Origin: Burkholderiaceae bacterium | Lineage (GTDB): Bacteria > Pseudomonadota > Gammaproteobacteria > Burkholderiales > Burkholderiaceae | DNA length: 6,110 nt | Assembly (NCBI GenBank): GCA_947461335.1 | Contig: CANHLB010000116.1 | Span: 1 to 6,110, forward strand | Direction of reading: 5' to 3' | Made by a program: the position numbers and the translations under genes | Shown here: positions 1 to 6,100 of the stretch, piece after piece | How the letters are laid out: every line of letters starts with the position of its first letter | Position numbering within the stretch: the stretch's first letter is position 1 | Notes under the pieces: model-generated | Database searches by the model: none | Told to the model about the DNA's origin: nothing | Seen by the model: only the letters and a program-made list of their open reading frames with translations

Positions 1-491
1 ACCCCACATACTGCACCTTGCTCGTTGTACAAAATTTCTGCCGCAGGAAATCCAGGGAAAATTTCTACACCAAGGTTTTCAGCTTGTTGGCCTAGCCAGC
101 GAGTGACATTGGCCAAACTCACAATGTAGTTACCTTCATTCTTAAAGCAGTGGGGCAAGATCCAATTGGGAACTTGATAAGAATTATCAGCTGTGAGGAA
201 TAAAAATTGATCTTGGGTCACTGCGGTTTCCAGTGGGGCACCCATTTCCCTCCAGTTGGGAAAGAGTTCAGTAAGGGCTTTAGGATCCATTACTGCGCCA
301 GACAAAATGTGGGCGCCAATCTCAGAGCCCTTTTCAAGTACACACACGCTGATCTCTTTACCGGAGGAACTAGCCAATTGTTTGGCCTTAATTGCTGCTG
401 AAAGACCAGCGGGGCCACCACCGACGATGACGAGGTCATAGTCCATAGACTCCCTGGGCCCAAATTGCTCGACGAGCTCTGCAGCATTCAT
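1..491 (-). CDS. Electron transfer flavoprotein-ubiquinone oxidoreductase (ETF-QO), N-terminal part, cut by window edge
   Basis: ETF-QO is a membrane-associated FAD and 4Fe-4S enzyme. It takes electrons from reduced ETF, fed by acyl-CoA and amino-acid dehydrogenases, and reduces ubiquinone. Reading the minus strand from 491 gives 163 codons plus two bases with no stop. Residues 17-30 form the Rossmann FAD-binding start (DYDLVIVGGGPAGL, GxGxxG at 24-29), with an acidic E53 ending the second strand. GSEIGAHILSGAVMDP (55-70) is the characteristic ETF-QO segment, and Y122-W132 (YIVSLANVTRW) also fits the family. The family is about 550 residues, so roughly 70% lies outside the window, including the iron-sulfur part. 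The start at 491 is preferred because GAGG lies 7 bases upstream and the leader VEQFGPRESMDYD resembles the N-termini I recall from Burkholderiales ETF-QO. A shorter start at M16 (446) cannot be excluded. It is transcribed divergently from scoA. Confidence 0.93.
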   Translation of the reverse strand, partial: MNAAELVEQFGPRESMDYDLVIVGGGPAGLSAAIKAKQLASSSGKEISVCVLEKGSEIGAHILSGAVMDPKALTELFPNWREMGAPLETAVTQDQFLFLTADNSYQVPNWILPHCFKNEGNYIVSLANVTRWLGQQAENLGVEIFPGFPAAEILYNEQGAVCG

Positions 492-498
492 TCCAATT

Positions 499-502
499 CC
501 TC
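499..502 (-). promoter_or_regulatory. Ribosome-binding site of the ETF-QO gene
   Basis: On the minus strand this reads GAGG (within TTGAGGAATTGGA) and ends 7 bases before the ATG at 491-489. It supports that start over the internal ATG at 446 and over the out-of-frame ATG at 487. Confidence 0.6.
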
Positions 503-522
503 AAATATAGGCTTTATAGCCC

Positions 523-535
523 CACTAGTTTAGTG
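523..535. repeat. Short inverted repeat CACTA-GTT-TAGTG
   Basis: A perfect 5-bp dyad with a 3-bp centre lies 32-44 bp upstream of the ETF-QO start. Its half-site is close to the CACTAC words seen on the minus strand inside the nearby 11-bp repeats, so it may be another site for the same protein. Such a short dyad can also arise by chance. Confidence 0.3.
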
Positions 536-557
536 CGAATAGCCAAAAACCTACTTG

Positions 558-612
558 CTGCCTACGTAGTGCCTGAGTAGTTCCTAAGTAGTGCCTAATT
601 AGTACCTTAGCT
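558..612. repeat. Five imperfect 11-bp tandem repeats, consensus GTGCCTAAGTA
   Basis: The units are CTGCCTACGTA (558-568), GTGCCTGAGTA (569-579), GTTCCTAAGTA (580-590), GTGCCTAATTA (591-601) and a decayed GTACCTTAGCT (602-612). A weaker possible sixth unit precedes them at 547-557. CCT is invariant in all units and the phase is exactly 11 bp, about one helical turn. Unit junctions create 8-bp CTANNTAG words, two of them perfectly palindromic: CTACGTAG (562-569) and CTAATTAG (595-602). The position in the divergent promoter region suggests a cooperative protein-binding array. PhoB/OmpR-type regulators are known to use 11-bp direct repeats, but these units do not match the classical Pho box. 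The regulator is unknown. Confidence 0.7.
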
Positions 613-682
613 ACCCAGGCTTAGGAGCCAGAGGCGTTATGATTGCGTTTTTACCCATTTTGGCAATATTAGGACAAATGTT

Positions 683-1384
683 ATGAATAAAACCTACCCA
701 TCGGCAGCAGATGCCCTAAGGGATATCTTAAAAGACGGACAAAAACTTGGTGTTGGTGGTTTTGGTCTGTGCGGTATACCTGAAGCTTTAATTGAAGCAG
801 TGAAAGAACTTGGCGCGCAAAATTTGACCGCTGTATCGAATAACGCTGGCGTGGATGGTTTCGGCTTAGGTATTTTGTTGAACTCTCGTCAAGTAAAAAA
901 GATGGTGGCATCTTATGTGGGTGAGAACAAAGAATTCGAACGTCAATACCTTGCAGGCGAGTTGGAATTAGAGTTCACACCACAAGGCACCCTGGCAGAG
1001 AAATTACGTGCTGGAGGCTGTGGCATTCCCGCTTTTTACACAAAGACTGGGGTTGGTACTTTAGTCGCTGAAGGTAAAGAGGTGAAAGAGTTTGACGGCG
1101 AAAAATACATTATGGAGCGCTCGATAGTTACCGATATTTCCTTAGTGAAGGCGTGGAAAGCAGATCGTTCTGGTAATTTAGTCTATCGACATACTGCCCG
1201 TAATTTCAATCCAGTGGTTGCTATGGCGGGAAAGATTACGGTTGCTGAAGTAGAAGAGATTGTTGAAAACGGTGCTTTAGATCCTGCTGAGATACATACC
1301 CCAAGTATCTACGTGCATCGCCTTGTGATTAATAGCAACCCTGAGAAGCGCATTGAACAGCGCACTATCTCGGCCGCTCGCTAA
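683..1384 (+). CDS. scoA: Succinyl-CoA:3-ketoacid CoA-transferase, subunit A
   Basis: This is the alpha subunit of the cytosolic family I CoA-transferase (SCOT), which moves CoA from succinyl-CoA to acetoacetate to give acetoacetyl-CoA. The 233-residue product has the usual subunit length. The family signature is clear: DG at 18-19 followed by [10 protein letters not shown] at 25-34. [12 protein letters not shown] (52-63), the [15 protein letters not shown] segment and the C-terminal [13 protein letters not shown] also fit. GLCGIPE and GVDGFGLG match SCOT/ScoA better than the PcaI subunit of 3-oxoadipate CoA-transferase, which usually reads GTAGMP and GNGEIGL. AGGA (671-674) lies 8 bases before the ATG; the ATG at 678 is followed at once by a stop. 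The gene begins the plus-strand run, and scoB follows after 40 bp. Physiological substrate preference is inferred from sequence type only. Confidence 0.95.
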   Translation: MNKTYPSAADALRDILKDGQKLGVGGFGLCGIPEALIEAVKELGAQNLTAVSNNAGVDGFGLGILLNSRQVKKMVASYVGENKEFERQYLAGELELEFTPQGTLAEKLRAGGCGIPAFYTKTGVGTLVAEGKEVKEFDGEKYIMERSIVTDISLVKAWKADRSGNLVYRHTARNFNPVVAMAGKITVAEVEEIVENGALDPAEIHTPSIYVHRLVINSNPEKRIEQRTISAAR

Positions 1385-1412
1385 TTGCCCCAAAGAACAC
1401 TTAAAAGAATTT

Positions 1413-1418
1413 AGGAAG
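1413..1418 (+). promoter_or_regulatory. Ribosome-binding site that sets the scoB start
   Basis: AGGAAG sits in the 40-bp gap after scoA, with AGGA ending 8 bases before the ATG at 1425. It selects that ATG over the in-frame ATG at 1353, which lies inside scoA and has no comparable site. Confidence 0.7.
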
Positions 1419-1424
1419 ATCAAA

Positions 1425-2075
1425 ATGCCTTGGACTAGAGATGAGATGGCAGCACGTGCTGCTAAAGAGTTAAAAGACGGTTATTACGTAAACTTAGGAA
1501 TCGGTATTCCGACCCTAGTGGCCAATCATGTACCTGCAGGCATAGAAGTATGGCTGCAGTCTGAAAATGGTTTGCTAGGTATTGGACCATTTCCAACAGA
1601 AGATCAGATTGATGCTGACTTAATTAATGCAGGCAAACAAACGATTACGACTTTGCCGGGCTCTTCTATTTTTTCATCAGCAGATGCTTTTGGCATGATT
1701 CGTGGTGGAAAAATTAACATCGCATTTTTAGGTGCAATGCAAGTAAGTGAGCATGGTGATATCGCCAATTGGATGATCCCTGGCAAGATGGTCAAAGGCA
1801 TGGGTGGCGCTATGGATTTGGTTGCGGGCGTGAAACACGTGGTGGTCTTGATGGAGCACGTAGCCAAAAAGAAAGATGGTTCAGAAGAGCTCAAGATTCT
1901 GCCTAAATGCACATTGCCATTAACGGGTGTAGGTGTAATTAGTCAGATCATTACCGATCTTTGTGTTTTGGATGTCACTCCCTCTGGTTTGAACTTGGTT
2001 GAATTAGCACCAGGTGTCACCAAAGAAGAGGTGATCGCCAAAACGGGTGCCCCTGTCGATACAAGCGGTTTTTAA
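1425..2075 (+). CDS. scoB: Succinyl-CoA:3-ketoacid CoA-transferase, subunit B
   Basis: This is the beta subunit of the same heteromeric CoA-transferase as scoA and carries the catalytic residue. The 216-residue product has [13 protein letters not shown] (25-37) and the family active-site motif LQSENG (44-49). By family knowledge E47 is the glutamate that forms the covalent enzyme-CoA thioester. [14 protein letters not shown], the glycine-rich [12 protein letters not shown] and the C-terminal [16 protein letters not shown] are all typical of ScoB/AtoA proteins. The reading frame is open back to 1353, but that start would overlap scoA and add 24 residues of unrelated wording (with [14 protein letters not shown]). 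The start at 1425 gives the normal [17 protein letters not shown]-terminus and has a good ribosome-binding site. The CDF-hydrolase gene begins 35 bp later with no clear terminator between. Confidence 0.95.
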   Translation: MPWTRDEMAARAAKELKDGYYVNLGIGIPTLVANHVPAGIEVWLQSENGLLGIGPFPTEDQIDADLINAGKQTITTLPGSSIFSSADAFGMIRGGKINIAFLGAMQVSEHGDIANWMIPGKMVKGMGGAMDLVAGVKHVVVLMEHVAKKKDGSEELKILPKCTLPLTGVGVISQIITDLCVLDVTPSGLNLVELAPGVTKEEVIAKTGAPVDTSGF

Positions 2076-2098
2076 CCCTTTTCATCGTTTAATGAAAT

Positions 2099-2126
2099 AA
2101 TGGGATCACCATGTCGGGATCCCATT
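2099..2126 (+). promoter_or_regulatory. Perfect 9-bp inverted repeat enclosing the start codon of the CDF-hydrolase gene
   Basis: AATGGGATC (2099-2107) and GATCCCATT (2118-2126) are exact reverse complements separated by 10 bases. In mRNA they could form a 9-bp stem. The ATG at 2111-2113 would sit in the loop, and the only Shine-Dalgarno-like word, GGGA (2102-2105), would be paired in the 5' arm. That is the geometry of a translation-limiting hairpin. A DNA operator is the alternative reading. It does not look like a terminator, because the 3' arm is followed by TCTTCACC rather than a T-run. Confidence 0.6.
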
Positions 2127-3979
2127 CTTCACCTTCAGCAAAGCCTAGCGCTCAAATGCACTCTGAGCTAGATCCTTCTTTGCACGCCCATAAAAAGGGT
2201 GATGCTCAACATACCCATAGCAAGCAAGTTTCAAACCAAAACTTACTCTTAATTGCCCTCGTGCTGACTCTTGGTTTTGCAGGAGTTGAGGGCGCCGCCG
2301 CTTATTTTGCCAATTCTTTAGCCTTGATCTCCGATGCAGGTCATATGGTGACCGACGCTGCAGCTCTAGGTTTGGCGCTCTTAGCGCAAATCATTTCTCG
2401 TCGTCCCCCTTCACCAAAGCACTCTTTTGGTTTTGGTAGGGCAGAAGCGCTGGCTGCTTTTGTTAATAGCATCGTGATGCTAGCTTTAGTTGTATGGATT
2501 GTGCTTGAGGCAATCAGTCGTTTCTATGATCCCCATAAAGTTGATGGCTTGACAGTGACTGTCGTAGCTAGCATTGGCCTAGTCATGAATATTGTGGTTG
2601 CTTGGGTTTTGTCACGTGATAAGAAAAGTGTGAATACCCGTGCAGCCCTAGTTCATGTGATGGGCGACTTGCTCGGATCAATTGCTGCCCTGATTGCTGG
2701 TGTTGTCATTCAGCTGACCGGATGGATGCCAATTGATGCGATTCTTTCTATCTTGGTTTCTCTATTAATTCTTAAATCGACTATTTCTATACTCAAGGAG
2801 TCCTATCACTTCCTCATGGAGGGTGTGCCATTACATATCGATTATTTAAAGGTTGGCAGGGATCTCAAAAGCGTGCCGGGCGTTTTGGCAGTCCATGATC
2901 TTCATGTTTGGGAGATGACTCCTAGCTTTCCAGCATTAATTGGTCATATTGAAATTGCAAACATGCAAGAGTGGCCGCAAATCATGTCTCGCATCAATAC
3001 CATGCTCTTAGATAAACACGGTATTGATCATGTGACTTTGCAACCCGAGGAATTGGGTGGTACAGATGAACATACTCACGATGAGAACTTACGAGATGAT
3101 GTTCACTCAGCACCAGTCAGTCATCAGGGTGACACTTTTTATGTGCAGTGTAATGCTGGTGATAGCACCCATCGTATGGCTTATCATGCTTGGGGCAACC
3201 CCAGAAATCCAAGAGTGTTGCTGTGTGTACATGGCCTGACAAGGCGTGGCAGTGACTTTAAGACTCTTGCTGAGTCGATGTGTAATGACTATTACGTAGT
3301 TTGTCCCGATGTAGTGGGCAGGGGTGAATCTGATCGTTTAAGTAACCCTATGCAATATGCTGTTCCACAATACGTTTCTGATATTGCGCAACTTGTCAAA
3401 ACGCTTGGTGTGTCACAAGTCGATTGGTTTGGAACTTCAATGGGCGGTCTGATTGGTATGGTTTATGCAGCAATGCCAAACTCCCCAATTCGGAGAATGT
3501 TGATCAATGATGTTGGGCCAAAAATTGAGCCTGAAGCGATTAAGCGCTTAGGCTCTTATGTAGGTCAGCCATTTTCATTTGCTAGTAGAGCTGATGCGCT
3601 TGAACGCTTAAATCAAATTTGCGCATCCTTTGGCGAACACAGTCCTGATGAGTGGGAAACCTACAACGGGCCCATGTTAGTTGAGCGCAATGGATTATGG
3701 AACATGCACTACGACCCCGATATTGCGGTGCCGTTTGCTTCTGTTAATCCCATCATGGCCAAGGCAGGTGAGATGGCAATGTGGCATGCCTTTAAACAAA
3801 TTCATATTCCAATGTTGATTGTCCGTGGCGCCCAATCTGATTTACTCTCTGCCGCTACAGTTGCAGAGATGTGCAAAGTGAATCCTTATGCACGCAGTAT
3901 TGAGATTCCGAATGTGGGTCATGCACCTGCATTTGTGAAAAAAGAACAAATTGCTCTGGCAAAAGAATTCTTCAGCTAA
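2111..3979 (+). CDS. Fusion protein: CDF-family metal cation exporter joined to an alpha/beta hydrolase
   Basis: The 622-residue product has two complete modules. Residues 1-315 are a cation diffusion facilitator of the CzcD/ZitB type. It has a His-containing N-terminal tail (H17, H25, H27, H34, H36) and six predicted membrane helices, near 44-66, 70-94, 111-135, 147-168, 178-203 and 207-228. Metal-site pairs are H78/D82 (HMVTD) and H182/D186 (HVMGD). A cytosolic C-terminal domain contains HDLHVW (262-267). Two HxxxD pairs usually indicate Zn(II) selectivity. Residues 316-339 form a His/Asp-rich linker. Residues 340-622 are an alpha/beta hydrolase with oxyanion-region HGLTRRG (374-380), nucleophile S443 in GTSMGG, acid D577 (GAQSD) and H604 (VGHAP); its substrate is unknown. 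CDF C-termini are cytosolic, so the hydrolase should be tethered on the inner face. The start at 2111 is the first in-frame ATG after a stop at 2093. The ribosome-binding site is weak and lies in a potential hairpin. There is no stop or frame change at the junction. Confidence 0.9.
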   Translation: MSGSHSSPSAKPSAQMHSELDPSLHAHKKGDAQHTHSKQVSNQNLLLIALVLTLGFAGVEGAAAYFANSLALISDAGHMVTDAAALGLALLAQIISRRPPSPKHSFGFGRAEALAAFVNSIVMLALVVWIVLEAISRFYDPHKVDGLTVTVVASIGLVMNIVVAWVLSRDKKSVNTRAALVHVMGDLLGSIAALIAGVVIQLTGWMPIDAILSILVSLLILKSTISILKESYHFLMEGVPLHIDYLKVGRDLKSVPGVLAVHDLHVWEMTPSFPALIGHIEIANMQEWPQIMSRINTMLLDKHGIDHVTLQPEELGGTDEHTHDENLRDDVHSAPVSHQGDTFYVQCNAGDSTHRMAYHAWGNPRNPRVLLCVHGLTRRGSDFKTLAESMCNDYYVVCPDVVGRGESDRLSNPMQYAVPQYVSDIAQLVKTLGVSQVDWFGTSMGGLIGMVYAAMPNSPIRRMLINDVGPKIEPEAIKRLGSYVGQPFSFASRADALERLNQICASFGEHSPDEWETYNGPMLVERNGLWNMHYDPDIAVPFASVNPIMAKAGEMAMWHAFKQIHIPMLIVRGAQSDLLSAATVAEMCKVNPYARSIEIPNVGHAPAFVKKEQIALAKEFFS

Positions 3980-3989
3980 GGCTTAGCTG
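3973..3989 (+). promoter_or_regulatory. 17-bp palindrome CAGCTAAG-G-CTTAGCTG across the fusion stop codon and relA leader
   Basis: Perfect 8-bp arms flank one central G. The element covers the TAA stop (3977-3979) and most of the 13-bp gap before the relA ATG at 3993. As RNA it folds into a 7-bp stem with a GGC loop. The only Shine-Dalgarno-like word for relA, AAGG (3978-3981), lies in the stem and loop edge, so folding could limit relA initiation or couple it to translation of the upstream gene. There is no T-run, so it is unlikely to be an intrinsic terminator. Confidence 0.5.
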
Positions 3990-3992
3990 CCA

Positions 3993-6005
3993 ATGGCAAA
4001 TGTTTCCAGCAAACCCATATTCATTGATGCTTGGTATGGTGAGCCAGCAGAAACTCATGCTGCTGGTGTCTTGCAAATACTCCAAGGTCTTAATTTAGAT
4101 GAGGCAACCTTAACTGCTGCCAGTAATATTGCGCGCACGCATGGCAGGGAAGCGCTTACTAAACTAATCGGTGAAGAATCCACCAAGCTCTTGATAGGTT
4201 ATCGAGGCTTACGTCAAGCTCAGGCAAAATTAGTACGTGATGATGGTGGTTTAAGTGTTACAGGCCAAGAAGAGATGCTGCGTAAGATGCTGCTTGCGTT
4301 TGGCGATGATCTGCGGGTGGTCCTGATCTATTTAGCTTCTCGTCTGCAAACGCTGCGTTGGGTTACGCAAGAAAAAATGGCTATGTCTGTTTCTTGGGCG
4401 CAAGAGATTCTGAATATCGATGCCTCATTAGCTAACCGACTGGGAATTTGGCAAATGAAGTGGGAAATGGAGGACTTGGCATTTAGGGCTAAGTCACCAG
4501 ATACCTATCGCGATATTGTAAAGATGCTTGATGCCAAAAGAATTGAGAGGCAGTCATTTATTGATCACATTGTTCTGCAACTCCAAGAAGAGTTAAAAGC
4601 ATCGCAGATTGCTGGTGAGGTTCTGGGAAGGCCAAAACATATCTATAGTATCTGGAAGAAGATGCAGGGAAAGTCACTGGACTTTGCTGATCTTTATGAC
4701 GTAAGGGCATTTAGGGTCTTGGTGGCGGATGTTAAGTCTTGCTATGCAGTTTTAGGTATCGTACATAACATCTGGCAGCCAGTCCCACGCGAATTCGATG
4801 ATTACATTGCAAGACCGAAACCAAACGGTTATCAATCACTGCATACAGTGGTGATGAATGAAGATGGTGCTGCCTTTGAGATTCAGGTACGCACTCAAGA
4901 TATGCATCAGCAAGCTGAGTTCGGTTTAGCGGCGCATTGGCGTTACAAAGAGGGTGCTTATGCGGGAATGGCGACACCATCTAAATCCAGCAAGACAAAT
5001 AAGCCTAATGCTCTTCATCAGCAAGGTACACATAGTGCAGAGGTTGCCTATGAGAGGCAGATCGCCTGGGCAAGACAATTAATTTCTTGGAAGGAAGATG
5101 CGTGGGAGCAACTCAAGCATCATGAAATAGACGATCATATCTATGTGCTCACACCCTTAGGTAAAGTCATTTCTCTTGAAAAAGGCTCTACTCCGATTGA
5201 TTTTGCCTATGCGGTTCATACCAATTTAGGTCATCGCTGCCGTGGCGCACGTGTTGATGGTGCAATGGTCCCTTTAGAGACTGCATTACAAAATGGTCAA
5301 ACCATTGAAATCATTGCAGTCAAGCATGGTGGTCCTTCACGAGATTGGATTAGTCCAGATAAACAGTACTTACGATCACACAGAGCCCGCTCTAGAGTGC
5401 GCGCTTGGTTTAATGCACTTGATGACGAAGAGGCTGGTCTTGCCGTAAAGCCTGCAGAACCAAAGTTTGAAGGAATCCCAGAAGTAAAAGTTCCCGCCCC
5501 AGAAATTGTTCTGCGTCATAGCACTCGTAAAACTGGACAGAGTGGTGACGTCTTAGTAGTTGGGGTAGATTCTTTGCTAACGCAATTAGCACGTTGCTGC
5601 CGACCTGTTCCACCGGATGTGATTGCAGGATTTGTGACGCAGGGTAGAGGCGTCTCAATTCATCGGCGTTCATGCAAAACCTTTAGAGGACTTTTAGAGA
5701 GAGCTCCTGAACGCGTTATTCAAACCGCTTGGACTGCTAAGGCCAGCACTACTTCAGAGAATGATCCAAAGCGGGTGTTCCCAGCAGATTTGGTAGTGAG
5801 CGGGGTAGATCGCCAAGATCTGATGCGTGAGCTATTTGAGCTGCTGACTCGGCAGGGAGTTCATGTGATTGATCTGCGTAAATCAGCCAAAAAAGGCCTA
5901 GCCCAGATCCTTTTAACGGTTGAAGTAAAGGATTCTGAAGTATTGCGCCTCGTTCAAAATAGCCTGGAGGAGGTCAAAGGAGTCACCCAAGTGCGTCGCC
6001 GGTGA
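3993..6005 (+). CDS. relA: RelA-type ppGpp synthetase (stringent response), hydrolase domain inactive
   Basis: RelA binds stalled ribosomes carrying uncharged tRNA and makes (p)ppGpp from ATP and GTP/GDP. The 670-residue product has, in order: a degenerate HD domain (about 20-165), synthetase (about 205-320), TGS (about 381-443), a short helical region, a Cys/His zinc-type domain (C535, C536, H557, C561) and a C-terminal ACT domain (about 596-668). The hydrolase motif LLHD is replaced by ASNIART (43-49), and KLADRLHNMR is replaced by YLASRLQTLR (113-122), so hydrolysis should be absent. Synthetase residues are intact: D236, EFDD (267-270), NGYQSLHT (278-285) with Y280, and EIQVRT (296-301). 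EFDD rather than RFKD marks monofunctional RelA. H414 in LGHRC fits the TGS histidine that contacts the tRNA CCA end. E. coli RelA is 744 residues; this one is shorter at the N-terminus and between TGS and the zinc domain. The start is the first ATG after an in-frame TAG at 3984. A separate SpoT is expected elsewhere in the genome. Confidence 0.95.
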   Translation: MANVSSKPIFIDAWYGEPAETHAAGVLQILQGLNLDEATLTAASNIARTHGREALTKLIGEESTKLLIGYRGLRQAQAKLVRDDGGLSVTGQEEMLRKMLLAFGDDLRVVLIYLASRLQTLRWVTQEKMAMSVSWAQEILNIDASLANRLGIWQMKWEMEDLAFRAKSPDTYRDIVKMLDAKRIERQSFIDHIVLQLQEELKASQIAGEVLGRPKHIYSIWKKMQGKSLDFADLYDVRAFRVLVADVKSCYAVLGIVHNIWQPVPREFDDYIARPKPNGYQSLHTVVMNEDGAAFEIQVRTQDMHQQAEFGLAAHWRYKEGAYAGMATPSKSSKTNKPNALHQQGTHSAEVAYERQIAWARQLISWKEDAWEQLKHHEIDDHIYVLTPLGKVISLEKGSTPIDFAYAVHTNLGHRCRGARVDGAMVPLETALQNGQTIEIIAVKHGGPSRDWISPDKQYLRSHRARSRVRAWFNALDDEEAGLAVKPAEPKFEGIPEVKVPAPEIVLRHSTRKTGQSGDVLVVGVDSLLTQLARCCRPVPPDVIAGFVTQGRGVSIHRRSCKTFRGLLERAPERVIQTAWTAKASTTSENDPKRVFPADLVVSGVDRQDLMRELFELLTRQGVHVIDLRKSAKKGLAQILLTVEVKDSEVLRLVQNSLEEVKGVTQVRRR

Positions 6006-6023
6006 TAAACTCTATGGCTGTAT

Positions 6024-6100
6024 AGGCTCGTAGCTCAGCTGGTTAGAGCACCACCTTGACATGGTGGGGGTCGTTGGTTCGAGTCCAATCGAGCCTACCA
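6024..6100 (+). tRNA. tRNA-Val, anticodon GAC
   Basis: The complete 77-nt cloverleaf includes an encoded CCA. The acceptor stem AGGCTCG (6024-6030) pairs with CGAGCCT (6090-6096), followed by discriminator A6097 and CCA 6098-6100. The D-stem is GCTC/GAGC (6033-6036 with 6046-6049). The anticodon stem is CCACC/GGTGG (6051-6055 with 6063-6067), around loop TTGACAT with anticodon GAC at 6058-6060. The T-arm is GTTGG/CCAAT around TTCGAGT, with one G-T pair. GAC reads GUC and GUU valine codons. It begins 18 bp after the relA stop (TGA followed directly by TAA). No promoter is visible in that gap, so it is probably processed from a relA read-through transcript or driven from inside the relA 3' end. 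Confidence 0.97.

Larger units (their letters stand above)
492..682. promoter_or_regulatory. Divergent intergenic control region between ETF-QO and scoA
   Basis: This 191-bp gap between two divergently read genes must hold the promoters of both unless they lie further inside the genes. On the minus strand TATAAA (513-518) and TATATT (505-510 region) are possible -10 boxes for ETF-QO, but neither has a good TTGACA-like partner at 16-18 bp. No strong sigma-70 promoter is visible toward scoA. The centre is occupied by the 11-bp repeat block and a short inverted repeat listed separately, which look like regulator binding sites. Confidence 0.55.

Noticed and set aside
207..441. Two overlapping plus-strand open frames of about 60 residues
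   Set aside because: They are antisense to ETF-QO, have no recognisable motif, and no convincing ribosome-binding site.
290..487. Minus-strand open frame beginning MLQSSSSNLG
   Set aside because: It starts 4 bases inside the ETF-QO gene in another frame. The frame from 491 has the clear FAD-binding motif and runs to the window edge.
558..612. CRISPR array
   Set aside because: The repeats are directly adjacent 11-bp units with no spacers.
643..671. TTGCGT and AATATT as -35/-10 boxes for scoA
   Set aside because: The match is weak, and the -10 would run into the ribosome-binding site, leaving no usable leader.
1353..1424. Upstream in-frame start for scoB, overlapping scoA
   Set aside because: It adds 24 residues without family similarity and lacks a good ribosome-binding site. 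The ATG at 1425 has AGGA 8 bases upstream and the normal N-terminus.
2080..2097. TTTCAT-CGTTTA-ATGAAA hairpin after scoB as a terminator
   Set aside because: The 6-bp stem is AT-rich and weak, and no T-run follows.
2100..2171. Short open frame (23 codons, MGSPCRDPIL...) overlapping the fusion gene start, as a possible leader peptide
   Set aside because: It has no ribosome-binding site, and its sequence is largely fixed by the inverted repeat and the overlapping coding frame.
3143..3178. Internal start (GTG 3143 or ATG 3176) that would make the hydrolase a separate gene
   Set aside because: The frame is continuous from 2111 with no stop. ATG 3176 would remove the first strand of the hydrolase, and GTG 3143 has only a poor upstream AGGG-like word. 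An additional short product cannot be excluded, but the fusion frame stands.
3057..3239. 60-residue plus-strand open frame inside the fusion gene
   Set aside because: It is an out-of-frame shadow of the linker and hydrolase start, with no motif.
5980..6023. Own promoter for tRNA-Val near GATAAACT (6004-6011)
   Set aside because: There is no acceptable -35 at 16-18 bp. It remains possible that a promoter lies further inside relA.
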